Shown here: positions 44,148 to 52,031 of the stretch, piece after piece
Layout: every line of letters begins with the position of its first letter
Numbering within the stretch: position 1 is the stretch's first letter
Assembly (NCBI RefSeq): GCF_022829725.1
Contig: NZ_JAKSYG010000153.1
Location: 90,492-154,491 of the forward strand
Direction of reading: 5' to 3'
Source of the DNA: Methylobacterium sp. E-005
GTDB lineage: Bacteria; Pseudomonadota; Alphaproteobacteria; Rhizobiales; Beijerinckiaceae
DNA: 64,000 bases
Notes under the pieces: model-generated
The model's database searches: none
Seen by the model: the letters and a program-made list of their open reading frames with translations, nothing else
What the model was told of the DNA's origin: nothing
Position numbers and translations under genes: made by a program

Positions 44148-44906
44148 ATGGATCTGCAACTCGCTGGCAAGACCTGTCTGGTCACCGGCGCGAGCAGCGG
44201 CATTGGATATGCGACGGCGCTGACCCTCGCCGTCGAGGGCGCGCGCGTCGTCGCCGCAGCGCGCTCGCTCGAAGCCTTGAGTCCGCTGAGTACGGTCGTC
44301 ACAGCGGCAACTGGGCGGGCCCCCATTCTCATCGCAGCGGATCTAAGCCGCGACGATGGCCCCGGATCCCTGGTCGCCCAAGTGCTCGAAGCGACCGGCG
44401 GTGTCGACGTGCTGGTCAACAACGCAGGCGGATCGCGACCGTCCGAGGGCGAGATCGACGAGGCGATGTGGGCGGAGGCCTACGCGCTGAACTTCCTAGC
44501 AGCCCTGCGGCTGACCGAACGGCTTGCGTTGGGCATGCGCGCGCGCCGCTGGGGACGGATCGTCAACCTCACCGGGGCGATCGTCGCCAAAGCCCCGAAC
44601 GCCGCCACGCCGGCCAAGGCGGCGCTGGAGAGTTGGTCGAAGGCCATCGCCGCCAGGTACGCACCGGATGGCGTCACCGTGAACTGCGTCGCACCGGGGC
44701 GGATCGACAGCGCGCAGATCCGCGACCGCCTGCACCCGACAGAGGCTTCACGCCAGGCCTTCATCGCCCAGAACATCCCAGCCGGCCGCTTTGGGACGCC
44801 GGAAGAAGCGGCGGCGTTGATCGCGTTCCTGGCGTCGGGGCCTGCGAGCTACGTGAATGGCGCCACCATCCCAGTCGACGGTGGCGCTCTGCGCCTCGCC
44901 TTCTGA
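44148..44906 (+). CDS. SDR-family NAD(P)-dependent oxidoreductase
   Basis: A 252-residue classical short-chain dehydrogenase. The cofactor motif is TGASSGIGYATALTLAVEGA (about 13-32), followed by NNAGG. The catalytic region reads GRIVNLTGAIVAKAPNAATPAKAALE. In it the usual Tyr of YxxxK is replaced: the alignment gives A-T-P-A-K, so Tyr is absent although Lys remains. Ser is also Thr/Gly-shifted. That suggests either a non-canonical active site or a binding role. It ends with the usual YVNGATIPVDGGALR. It is the second gene of the LysR-linked operon, with a GGGAGA-type ribosome-binding site. Confidence 0.85.
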   Translation: MDLQLAGKTCLVTGASSGIGYATALTLAVEGARVVAAARSLEALSPLSTVVTAATGRAPILIAADLSRDDGPGSLVAQVLEATGGVDVLVNNAGGSRPSEGEIDEAMWAEAYALNFLAALRLTERLALGMRARRWGRIVNLTGAIVAKAPNAATPAKAALESWSKAIAARYAPDGVTVNCVAPGRIDSAQIRDRLHPTEASRQAFIAQNIPAGRFGTPEEAAALIAFLASGPASYVNGATIPVDGGALRLAF

Positions 44907-44965
44907 AACGACCTTCCGCCGAGGGTTAGGCGACGGCGCAAGGGCGTACGTGACAGGAGATTGCC

Positions 44966-45343
44966 ATGACCATTGACCGAGCCACCGTCGCGGCCGCGAC
45001 GGTCCTGCACAATCCGGGCAAGCGATCTGCCCAACTCGTCTGGCCTGAGGCGGCTCCTGATGCACGGGCCACGATCACGCGCGTCACCATGGATCCGGGG
45101 TCGGTCTCGTCCCGTCATCGTCATCCACGCTCAGAGCAGATCTGGATCGTCGAGGCTGGCGAAGCCCTGTTGCTCAGCGAGACCGATGAGGTGCAGCCGA
45201 TGCGGGCGGGCGACATCATCCGCACCCCGCCGGGCGACGTGCACGGTATCGAGAACACCGGCTCCGTCCCTTTCGTCTATCTCACGGTCACGACCCCGCC
45301 TGAGGACATGCGGTCGTTCTACGTGGATCGAAATGACCGCTGA
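44966..45343 (+). CDS. Cupin-domain protein
   Basis: A 125-residue single cupin. Motif 1 is SSRHRHPRSEQIWIVEAGEA (metal ligands His, His, Glu) and motif 2 is GDIIRTPPGDVHGIENTG (His). Such proteins are dioxygenases, isomerases or binders of small polar molecules; the role here is unknown. Its stop codon overlaps the start region of the MFS gene, so translation is coupled. It belongs to the Gfo/Idh-SDR operon. Confidence 0.85.
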   Translation: MTIDRATVAAATVLHNPGKRSAQLVWPEAAPDARATITRVTMDPGSVSSRHRHPRSEQIWIVEAGEALLLSETDEVQPMRAGDIIRTPPGDVHGIENTGSVPFVYLTVTTPPEDMRSFYVDRNDR

Positions 45344-46628
45344 GGTGCGTACGCCCGAACCTGTTCCGTCGGCGAAGAAGGCGCGGACGACCGCTCGGAC
45401 CACGAGTGCGAGGCACCACCGCAGGAGCGGACCTTTCGTCCTGGTCGCCCTGTCGCTGGCCGTCGGGACTATGGGAGCGACGCTATCGAGTCCGCTCTAC
45501 CCCCTGTACGAGCTCGCCTGGGACATGCCGCACGCGACCACGACGGCGGTCCACGTGGTCTACATGGCCGGTGTCCTCGTCGCGTTCCTGTTCCTCGGCG
45601 GTCTCACCGATCGGTTCGGGCCGGTCGCCGTCGTGCGCTCGGGCCTGCTCGCGGCGTGCCTGGGTCTCGTCGCCTGCGCCTTCGCTCGGAATGCCATTGA
45701 CCTTGGTGCCGGCCGCGCGTTGATCGGCCTCGCCGCGGGTACGATTAGTACGGCGGCGACAATCGGGCTGCTACGCCTCGACCCCGCCGGAGGCCGCGTC
45801 GGGTCCGTAGTGGCCTCGGTGGTCACGATGGTCGGGTTCGGGTCGGGGCCACTGCTCGGCGGGCTGTTGGCGCAGTTCGCCCCCGCACCTCTGGTCACAC
45901 CCTACGTCGTGGTCGCGGTAGCATGCGCCGGCCTCGCGGCCGCACTGCTCTCGGCGGTCAAGCCAGCATCGGACGAGGATGCGGGTTACCTCTCGTTTCG
46001 GCCGAACCTCCGTGCACCGTCGATCGAGGTCAGGGCCACCTTCGTCGCTGCAACCCTCTCGACGTTCGTGGCCTACGCGCTCTTCACCCTTCTGGCAGCG
46101 CTGGCGCCCGCGTTCCTGGCAGGCCTGCTGCCCTGGCACGGGCCGGCGGTGAGCGGCACGGCCGTCGCCGCCGTCCTGGCGTGCTCGGCCCTCGTCCAGT
46201 TGCCGGCACGGCGGCTTGCCCCTAGGCGGACCATCCCTCTGGCGACGATCCTCCTCGCTGCCGGCGCGCTTTTGCTGGCGGCGGCCATGCAACTTTGCAG
46301 TGGAGCGCTGTTTGCCCTTGCGGACCTGACGATCGGAATGGGCCATGGGCTGTCGTTCATGTCCGGCTTGGTCCTGATCCGGACGACGTCATCGGACGAA
46401 AGCCATACGGGCATCCTCTCGCTCTACCTCGCCCTCTGTTACCTCGGCGCCATCGTGCCCGTTCTCCTGATCGGCCGCCTTGCCGACAAGGTCGGATTGC
46501 CTCTCACGGTCACCGCCTTCTGCCTTGGGTTCGCCAGTCTGCTCCCAGTCTCACTGGTATTGATTTTGGGATCCGGCGCTCGCCTCTTCATTGCTTCAGC
46601 GCTTGGAGACCGGGACAGAAGCGGTTGA
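45333..46628 (+). CDS. MFS transporter
   Basis: A 431-residue major-facilitator permease with 12 predicted helices. A basic N-terminal tail of about 30 residues precedes GPFVLVALSLAVGTMGATLS. The loop 2-3 motif is FLGGLTDRFGPVAVVRSG. A second-half counterpart is LLIGRLADKVGLPLTVTAFC. The layout resembles drug/metabolite efflux or sugar efflux carriers of the DHA1 type. ATG 45333 overlaps the cupin stop by 11 bases. As the last gene of the operon it could import the substrate or export a product. The following 200 bases to 46829 contain only decayed repeat words. Confidence 0.85.
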   Translation: MTAEVRTPEPVPSAKKARTTARTTSARHHRRSGPFVLVALSLAVGTMGATLSSPLYPLYELAWDMPHATTTAVHVVYMAGVLVAFLFLGGLTDRFGPVAVVRSGLLAACLGLVACAFARNAIDLGAGRALIGLAAGTISTAATIGLLRLDPAGGRVGSVVASVVTMVGFGSGPLLGGLLAQFAPAPLVTPYVVVAVACAGLAAALLSAVKPASDEDAGYLSFRPNLRAPSIEVRATFVAATLSTFVAYALFTLLAALAPAFLAGLLPWHGPAVSGTAVAAVLACSALVQLPARRLAPRRTIPLATILLAAGALLLAAAMQLCSGALFALADLTIGMGHGLSFMSGLVLIRTTSSDESHTGILSLYLALCYLGAIVPVLLIGRLADKVGLPLTVTAFCLGFASLLPVSLVLILGSGARLFIASALGDRDRSG

Positions 46629-46829
46629 GCTGTGCGCTGCGGCTGTGGATGCAACTCCACCGTTTGCTTCAGTTGACCAGTCACCGGAAGCGGAGGCACT
46701 GCTCTCCCCCCGAGCAGTCATTCGGCTATCGACCCAACTTGGCCGCTTGGATCGACATGGGCGCTTTCGATAAGCGGTCATGCCTCGGTCGTTTGATAAC
46801 TGCGGCTCGGAGAGGAGAGCGGCTCTAGC

Positions 46830-47225
46830 TTAACCTGGAAAACGCTCGAACGCTGGTAGTTCGTCCGCCGATTCCATCCACTTCACGCGTTCCGCCGTCT
46901 GCACCTGCATTTGTGGGGGGATCGCGTTGGGATCATCAAGTGCCGCGATCCTCACTTGCATCATCCCCATCTGAGCAAGGAGTGCGTTCGAAAAGAACAA
47001 GCCTGTTCCACACGACCCACAGAATGATCGCCGCCCGCCTTCGGACGAGTTGTAGACCGTTGGCTTACCCGTGATCGATACAGTAGCCTCGGGCACCATA
47101 GCCCATGCCACCATAGGGGCGCCTGATTGCTTCCGGCAATCGTCGCAGTAGCACACAGAACTTGCCGCAACCTGATCCGGCATCTCGAGCTGGATCGAGT
47201 TACAGTGGCAGCGTCCAAGGAGCAT
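46830..47225 (-). CDS. GFA-family (glutathione-dependent formaldehyde-activating-like) protein
   Basis: A 131-residue zinc-binding protein. The N-terminal CHCNSIQLEM gives the CxC pair. CYCDDCRKQSGAPMVAWAMV gives CxCxxC near 25-30. The structural-zinc segment is FCGSCGTGLF near 68-76. The C-terminus RVKWMESADELPAFERFPG is typical of the family. Members were named for formaldehyde-glutathione condensation, but most have no proven activity. In a methylotroph-like host formaldehyde handling is attractive but unproven. It stands alone with no adjacent partner genes. Confidence 0.88.
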   Translation of the reverse strand: MLLGRCHCNSIQLEMPDQVAASSVCYCDDCRKQSGAPMVAWAMVPEATVSITGKPTVYNSSEGGRRSFCGSCGTGLFFSNALLAQMGMMQVRIAALDDPNAIPPQMQVQTAERVKWMESADELPAFERFPG

Positions 47226-47608
47226 GGGTTCGACCTCTCAGTCAGGAGGCTGACCCGTAGCAACGTCGGGTCGCAATGTCTCTTGTAGGTCGTCACCGGG
47301 CGGGGGGAGCGGTGTCCGCTTCCATGCATTGCCGCCCCGAAGCAGACCGTCTGAAAACCACCCACCCCAGTCATCCCGACGAGCCTACCAACGAGACCGC
47401 AGCTGGTCGAAAGCGGCTGGCCCGCTTCGGAGAAGCTCGGCCGGAAAAGCGGACGAGCTTCTACCGACCCGACCTATCCATGAAAGGCGTTGCAAGATCC
47501 GTCGCAAGGCGGACATGGCCTACCACGGCGACTGTATCGTCGTTGGGGTCCGCGCGCCTTGGCCGTCAGCCGGTGCGACCAACCAAGGCGCGGAACAAGG
47601 TTCCGGCC
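47226..47608. other. Gene-free spacer with decayed repeats
   Basis: 383 bases. It contains CGAAAGCGGCTGGCCCGCTT and GGAAAAGCGGACGAGCTTCT (about 47408-47462). These resemble CGAAAGCGGTCC and GGAAAGCGGACGAGCCTCC at about 54672-54722. No gene seen; the several overlapping short frames are GC shadows. Confidence 0.5.
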
Positions 47609-48652
47609 TCAGTGGGCCGCCGGCACCTTACCGGTGCGAAGCAGTTCCGCCCGCGCCGCGCTCGATTGCGCCAGCATCCACCCGGGGTATTCCGGGGCCG
47701 GGCCGCTGGCTTCGCCTAGCACGTCCATCTCCGCGGCGGTCAGGGTGATTTCGAGGCTCGCCAGGTTGGCGTCCAGCTGATTCACGCCCTTGACGCCGAC
47801 GATGATGCTGGCGACGCCCCGCTGCCTGAGCCAGGCGATTGCCACGGCCTCGTGCGTCGTGCCGTGCGCCTCGGCGACCCCATCCATCGCCGCGAGCACC
47901 GCGGATCCCCGCACTTCGTCCACGGGCGGGAACGGCACGGTCGCGCGGCGGCCGGCGTTGGCGCCGTCCCGGTACTTGCCGGTCAGGTATCCGCCGGCGA
48001 GCGGGCTGAACGCGATGAGGCCGAGCCCATGCGCCTCCAGCATCGGCACCACGTCCCGCTCGATGTCCCGCCCGGCGAGCGAGTAGTAGCCCTGGTAGGA
48101 CTGGAACCGGCTGGTCCCGATGCGGTCGGCGATGCCGAGCGCCGTCGCCACCTGCCATGCTGCCCAGTTCGAGACGCCGAGATACCGCACCACCCCCTGT
48201 CGGACGAGGTCGTCGAGGGCGCGCAGCGTCTCCTCGACCGGGGTCGCGGGGTCGAAGCCATGCATCTGGTAGAGGTCGATGTGGTCGGTGCCGAGCCGCT
48301 TGAGGCTTGCATGGGCCGCTTCCACGATGTGGGCGCGCGAGCCCCCGCCGTCGTTGGGGCCGGGCCCCATGGCGTGCTCGAACTTGGTCGCGATCACCAC
48401 GTCCTTGCGGGCGATGCCGAGGGTCTTAAGCGACCGGCCCACGATCTCCTCCGCCTGGCCGCTCGCATACACGTTGGCGGTGTCGACGAAGTTGATGCCC
48501 GCATCGACCGCGCGCCGCAGGATCTCGTCGACCGTCTCCTGCCCGACACCGCTCGCGGCGGCGTAGCGGCCGCCCGCCTGGCCGAAGGTCATCGTGCCGA
48601 GGCAGAGCTCGGAGACGAACAAGCCGGTGCGGCCGAGAGCCTTGTAACGCAT
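47609..48652 (-). CDS. Aldo/keto reductase
   Basis: A 347-residue (alpha/beta)8-barrel NADPH oxidoreductase, beginning MRYKALGRTGLFVSELCLGT. The catalytic tetrad is visible: Asp and Tyr in FVDTANVYASGQAEEIVGRS, Lys in VIATKFEHAMG and His in LYQMHGFDPATPVEE. The C-terminal cofactor loop is SIIVGVKGVNQLDANL. ATG 48652 follows AAAGG and is preferred to 48679. It is divergent from a TetR regulator, with a palindrome between them, and is probably its target. Such pairs often answer toxic carbonyls. Confidence 0.9.
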   Translation of the reverse strand: MRYKALGRTGLFVSELCLGTMTFGQAGGRYAAASGVGQETVDEILRRAVDAGINFVDTANVYASGQAEEIVGRSLKTLGIARKDVVIATKFEHAMGPGPNDGGGSRAHIVEAAHASLKRLGTDHIDLYQMHGFDPATPVEETLRALDDLVRQGVVRYLGVSNWAAWQVATALGIADRIGTSRFQSYQGYYSLAGRDIERDVVPMLEAHGLGLIAFSPLAGGYLTGKYRDGANAGRRATVPFPPVDEVRGSAVLAAMDGVAEAHGTTHEAVAIAWLRQRGVASIIVGVKGVNQLDANLASLEITLTAAEMDVLGEASGPAPEYPGWMLAQSSAARAELLRTGKVPAAH

Positions 48653-48707
48653 GGGGGGTGCCTTTCGATGGGAGGCCATCCACTACCAACACAAAACGAG
48701 ACTTGCA

Positions 48708-48719
48708 AGTTCCGGAACT
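48708..48719. promoter_or_regulatory. Palindromic operator between AKR and TetR genes
   Basis: Perfect 12-bp palindrome AGTTCCGGAACT, 19 bases upstream of the TetR start and 56 upstream of the aldo/keto reductase start. An AT-rich stretch (GAATTAATATG) follows on the TetR side. It suits dimeric TetR binding that controls both directions. Confidence 0.6.
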
Positions 48720-48737
48720 GAATGGTATCGAATTAAT

Positions 48738-49436
48738 ATGACTTCCGATCCGACACGGGACCCGATCGATGGCGAGGCCGACACAGGGACCGGCGGCGGG
48801 CGACCGAGCGCAGCCGTGGGCCGCAAGCGCGACGCCTCCCGGGACGCCACGATCCTCGACGCGGCGATCTCGATCCTCGCGGAGGTCGGCTACGACGGGA
48901 TGACCATGGACATGGTCGCGGTCCGGGCGAAGGCGGGGAAGGCCACCGTCTACCGCCGCTGGGCGACCAAGGCCGACATGGTGCTGGAGGCGGTCGCCCG
49001 CATGAAGCGCGAGCAGGTCGACCTCGACAACCTTCCCGACACGGGCAGCCTGCGCGACGACCTACTCGCCCTGTTCCGGCCGCAGCCGATGGAGGAGACC
49101 GAGCGCAAGTTGCGGGCGATGGCCGGCATGGCCGCCCTGCTGTCGCAACACCCGGCGCTCGCCGGCACGGCGCACGACGCCCTCGTCGCGCCATGGGTGG
49201 AGGCGAACCGGGTACTGATGCGACGCGCTAGGGACCGCGGCGAGATCCCAGGTGACGCGGACATCGAGACCGTCGCGCAGATCACGCCGTCGATGGGCGC
49301 TTACCGCACCCTGATCCGGCGCCAGCCGTTCGACCGGGCCTTCCTGGTCACGATGGTCGACGGGCTGGTGCTGCCCGCCCTTGGGCTTCCCCGCAAGTCG
49401 CCCGATTCCCCCCCAACCACCGGAGCCTCGACGTGA
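48738..49436 (+). CDS. TetR/AcrR-family regulator
   Basis: A 232-residue repressor. A disordered N-terminal 35 residues precede the HTH domain: ILDAAISILAEVGYDGMTMD, then AGKATVYRRWATKADMVLEA. The C-terminal ligand domain resembles TetR_C_16 (LRAMAGMAALLSQHPALAG). ATG 48738 lies after an AT-rich stretch. Its stop overlaps the start of the DUF1761 gene (GTGA), so the two are translationally coupled. It is divergent from the aldo/keto reductase. Confidence 0.88.
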   Translation: MTSDPTRDPIDGEADTGTGGGRPSAAVGRKRDASRDATILDAAISILAEVGYDGMTMDMVAVRAKAGKATVYRRWATKADMVLEAVARMKREQVDLDNLPDTGSLRDDLLALFRPQPMEETERKLRAMAGMAALLSQHPALAGTAHDALVAPWVEANRVLMRRARDRGEIPGDADIETVAQITPSMGAYRTLIRRQPFDRAFLVTMVDGLVLPALGLPRKSPDSPPTTGAST

Positions 49437-49846
49437 CGTCCCTGACCCCGATGAACCTGCTCGGCATCCTCGTGGCCGGCTTCTCCGTGATGATGCTGGG
49501 GTGGCTCTGGTTCGACCTTCTCTTCGGACGGACCTACGCGGTCGTCCTGGGACGGGACCAACTCCCTCCGTCCAAGCCAGCCCCGCTGTATTTCGTCGGG
49601 CCGTCGATCTGCATGCTCGTCACCACGGTGGCGCTCGCCGTCCTGATGCGGTGGCTCGCCGTGCCGACCCTTCCGCAGGCGGCCGGCCTGGGTGCCCTGG
49701 TCGGCGTCGGGCTGCTCGGGTCGACGGCCGTGAACATGGGGATCAACCCCAACATCCCGCGTCCGCTCCCCTATGGATTCCTGAGCGCGAGCTACTTCCT
49801 CGCGTCGAGCGTCCTGATCTGCGTCATCCTGTTCACGGTCGGTTGA
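49433..49846 (+). CDS. DUF1761 membrane protein
   Basis: A 137-residue protein with four membrane helices: NLLGILVAGFSVMMLGWLWF, then SICMLVTTVALAVLMRW, a Gly/Leu-rich third helix and FLASSVLICVILF. WFDLLFGRTYAVVLGRDQ fits DUF1761. Function unknown. GTG 49433 overlaps the TetR stop by 4 bases, so it belongs to the same transcript. Confidence 0.75.
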   Translation: MTSLTPMNLLGILVAGFSVMMLGWLWFDLLFGRTYAVVLGRDQLPPSKPAPLYFVGPSICMLVTTVALAVLMRWLAVPTLPQAAGLGALVGVGLLGSTAVNMGINPNIPRPLPYGFLSASYFLASSVLICVILFTVG

Positions 49847-49853
49847 CCGAGAC

Positions 49854-50462
49854 ATGGACGACGGGATGGACGCAAACGGTCCCGCGGCACTTTCGCCGAC
49901 GAAGGGCGGCCTGCCCATCGTCGGGTTCGCCGATGCGCCGGCCTTCGCCGCCTGGCTCGCCGGGCGGGACGAAACGGCGACGGGCGCCTGGCTGAGGTTC
50001 GCGAAGAAGGGGTCGGGAGCGACGACCCTCTCCCACCGGGGGGCCATCGATTGCGCGCTGTGCGAGGGCTGGATCGACGGACAGGCGGCGCCCGAGGACG
50101 AGCGCTTCTTCCTCGTGCGCTTCACGCCCAGACGGCCGCGCAGCAACTGGTCCCAGGTCAACCGGGCCCGGGTGGACGAACTGACCGCCGAGGGCCGGAT
50201 GAGGCCGCGCGGGTCGAGGGAAGCGGATGCCGCCCGGGCCGACGGCCGGTGGGACCGAGCCTACCCGTCCTCCCGCACCGCAACCGCCCCGGACGACCTT
50301 CGCGTCGCGCTCGAAGGGTGCCCCGCTGCCGCCGCGCGGTTCGCGGGCCTGAACCGTTCGGAGCGGTACGCCTTGCTCTTCGCCCTCGCCAACGCCCGCA
50401 AGGACGAGACCCGCCGCCGAAGGATCGCGTCATTCCTCGTCGCGGCGCAGCCATCGGACTGA
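49854..50462 (+). CDS. YdeI/OmpD-associated family protein
   Basis: A 202-residue soluble protein. The family pattern is clear: FAAWLAGRDETATGAWLRFA, AIDCALCEGWIDGQAAPEDE, FFLVRFTPRRPRSNWSQVNR and a C-terminal YALLFALANARKDETRRRRI. The family is linked to bacteriocin or antimicrobial-peptide tolerance, but biochemistry is unknown. ATG 49854 is 7 bases after the DUF1761 stop, making it the third gene of the TetR transcript. Confidence 0.87.
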   Translation: MDDGMDANGPAALSPTKGGLPIVGFADAPAFAAWLAGRDETATGAWLRFAKKGSGATTLSHRGAIDCALCEGWIDGQAAPEDERFFLVRFTPRRPRSNWSQVNRARVDELTAEGRMRPRGSREADAARADGRWDRAYPSSRTATAPDDLRVALEGCPAAAARFAGLNRSERYALLFALANARKDETRRRRIASFLVAAQPSD

Positions 50463-50544
50463 TGTTCCACCACCTCCCATGCCTGCCCTTGGCCTTCGTC
50501 GCCGTCAGGGGCGCGTAAATCGACCTAGGCGATGATCGCGTCGG

Positions 50545-51297
50545 TCAATCGAGCGGTACCTTGTCCGCCTGCTTGTTCAGGGCGCGGAAGATGAAGCCGG
50601 GCGCGATGCGCGACATCGCGTAGAGCGCCTTGGTCTGGCCGGGCCGCACTTCCTCCCTGCCTGTCCGGAGGCCATCCAGCAAAGCCGTCGCGACCTTGTC
50701 GGGGCTGATCTTCGGTCCGTCATATCTGGCGGTCAGGCTCGTCGCGACGGCCGGGGGCAACAGGTCCACGACCCGGAGGCGGGTATGGCGGGTCTGCCAA
50801 CGTAGAGACCGCGTGAAGGCATGCAGTCCCCCTTTCGCGGCGCTGTAGCCCGGGGTATTTCCGAAAGGCGCGTAGACGAGCCCGGTGGTGACGTTGACGA
50901 TGGCCGCCTCGGGACGCTCAAGGAGGTGGGGCAGCAAGGCGGTGGCGAGGTGGATCGGGGCGCGCAGGTCGAGCGCGAGCTCCCGCTCGATGCGAGCCCG
51001 GGCGTCGGGCGCCGTCAGGGCGAGGTACTGCATCGTCCCGGCGTTGTTGACGAGGATGTCGAGGGCTGGCGACCCGGCCAGGACATGCGCGACGAGACGG
51101 TCGCATTCTGCGGGGTCGGTGAGGTCCGCCGCGAAATAGGTCACCCGGGGCGTCAGGTTCTGCACCGTCCTCAGCCTGGCCTCGTCGCGACCGACGATGA
51201 GGACGCTCGCACCCGCCGCGGTCATCGCCCGCGTGATCTCAAGCCCGATTCCGACGCCGCCACCGGTGACCAGGGCGTGCTTGCCTTTGATGTCCAT
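50545..51297 (-). CDS. SDR-family oxidoreductase
   Basis: A 250-residue short-chain dehydrogenase. The cofactor motif is HALVTGGGVGIGLEITRAMT and the next is DILVNNAGTMQYL. Catalytic IVNVTTGLVYAPFGNTPGYS-AAKGG carries Tyr and Lys of YxxxK. The C-terminal half (RTGREEVRPGQTKALYAMSR) resembles DltE-type SDRs. It is the last gene of the MarR-FAD monooxygenase-metallo-hydrolase operon. Its start lies inside the end of the metallo-hydrolase frame. Likely role: oxidation or reduction of a hydroxylated product. Confidence 0.88.
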   Translation of the reverse strand: MDIKGKHALVTGGGVGIGLEITRAMTAAGASVLIVGRDEARLRTVQNLTPRVTYFAADLTDPAECDRLVAHVLAGSPALDILVNNAGTMQYLALTAPDARARIERELALDLRAPIHLATALLPHLLERPEAAIVNVTTGLVYAPFGNTPGYSAAKGGLHAFTRSLRWQTRHTRLRVVDLLPPAVATSLTARYDGPKISPDKVATALLDGLRTGREEVRPGQTKALYAMSRIAPGFIFRALNKQADKVPLD

Positions 51298-52031
51298 AAT
51301 TTTTCCGGAGGTCTAACGCTGGGGAGCGGAGGGGTGCCATCGACGGCCGACCCATCGTCGGCGCGCCCGACGATGGGTCGGCCATGGCCGAAACAGGCCG
51401 TGGCGAAGTCGAGGTCGGCGAGCCGGCGCAGACTCGCGAGACCCCGTGCGCGGTCCTCGTAGCCGAGGGGGTGGCGCAGGCCGAGAAGGTTGGCGCAGGC
51501 GTCCGCGACGAACAGCACGCCGCGGGAACGCCAATGCAGCGCGACCTGACCTGCGCAATGGCCGGGGGCGTGGACGACGGTTAGGCCACCGGCGATGGGT
51601 AGGACGTCCCCGTCGTCGACGGGAGCGTCGATCCGCACCGGATCGACGTCGGGCTTCGACAGCGACAGAAGCACGAAGAGGACCCGCATCAGCGGGTCGG
51701 GGGCCGGCTCCAGGGGGCGGTTCTCGGTACGTCCCTCGGCGACCGGTACGTCGAGGCGGTGCATGTATGTCCGCGCACCCGTGGCCGTCACCAAGGCGGC
51801 GGCCGAGCCGACATGGTCGGGATGGGCGTGGGTGAGAACGATGTGCCGGAGGTCGGTCGGAGGGCGTCCGAGACCCTCGACGGCTGACAGGATGGCCCCG
51901 GACTGACCGGGGAAGCCGGTGTCGATCAGGGCGAGCTCGCGTCCGTCCTCGATCAGGTAGGCGTTGCCCCCCCCGAGGTCGAGCCGGTGCAGACCGGCCG
52001 CGACCTTGGAGACCTTGGCTTGCCTACGCAT
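51222..52031 (-). CDS. MBL-fold metallo-hydrolase
   Basis: A 269-residue metallo-beta-lactamase-fold hydrolase. LALIDTGFPGQSGAI is followed by the metal motif VLTHAHPDHVGSAAAL (HxHxDH, about 65-70). HAPGHCAGQVALHWRSRGVL gives the next histidine, VADACA the Asp and FGHGRPIVG the last His. The domain ends there. The frame then runs a further 35 or so residues, overlapping the SDR gene by 76 bases, an unusually long overlap suggesting loss of a nearer stop. ATG 52031 overlaps the end of the monooxygenase gene by 8 bases. It may be a lactonase or ring-opening hydrolase acting on an oxidised aromatic (inference). Confidence 0.87.
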   Translation of the reverse strand: MRRQAKVSKVAAGLHRLDLGGGNAYLIEDGRELALIDTGFPGQSGAILSAVEGLGRPPTDLRHIVLTHAHPDHVGSAAALVTATGARTYMHRLDVPVAEGRTENRPLEPAPDPLMRVLFVLLSLSKPDVDPVRIDAPVDDGDVLPIAGGLTVVHAPGHCAGQVALHWRSRGVLFVADACANLLGLRHPLGYEDRARGLASLRRLADLDFATACFGHGRPIVGRADDGSAVDGTPPLPSVRPPEKLWTSKASTPWSPVAASESGLRSRGR

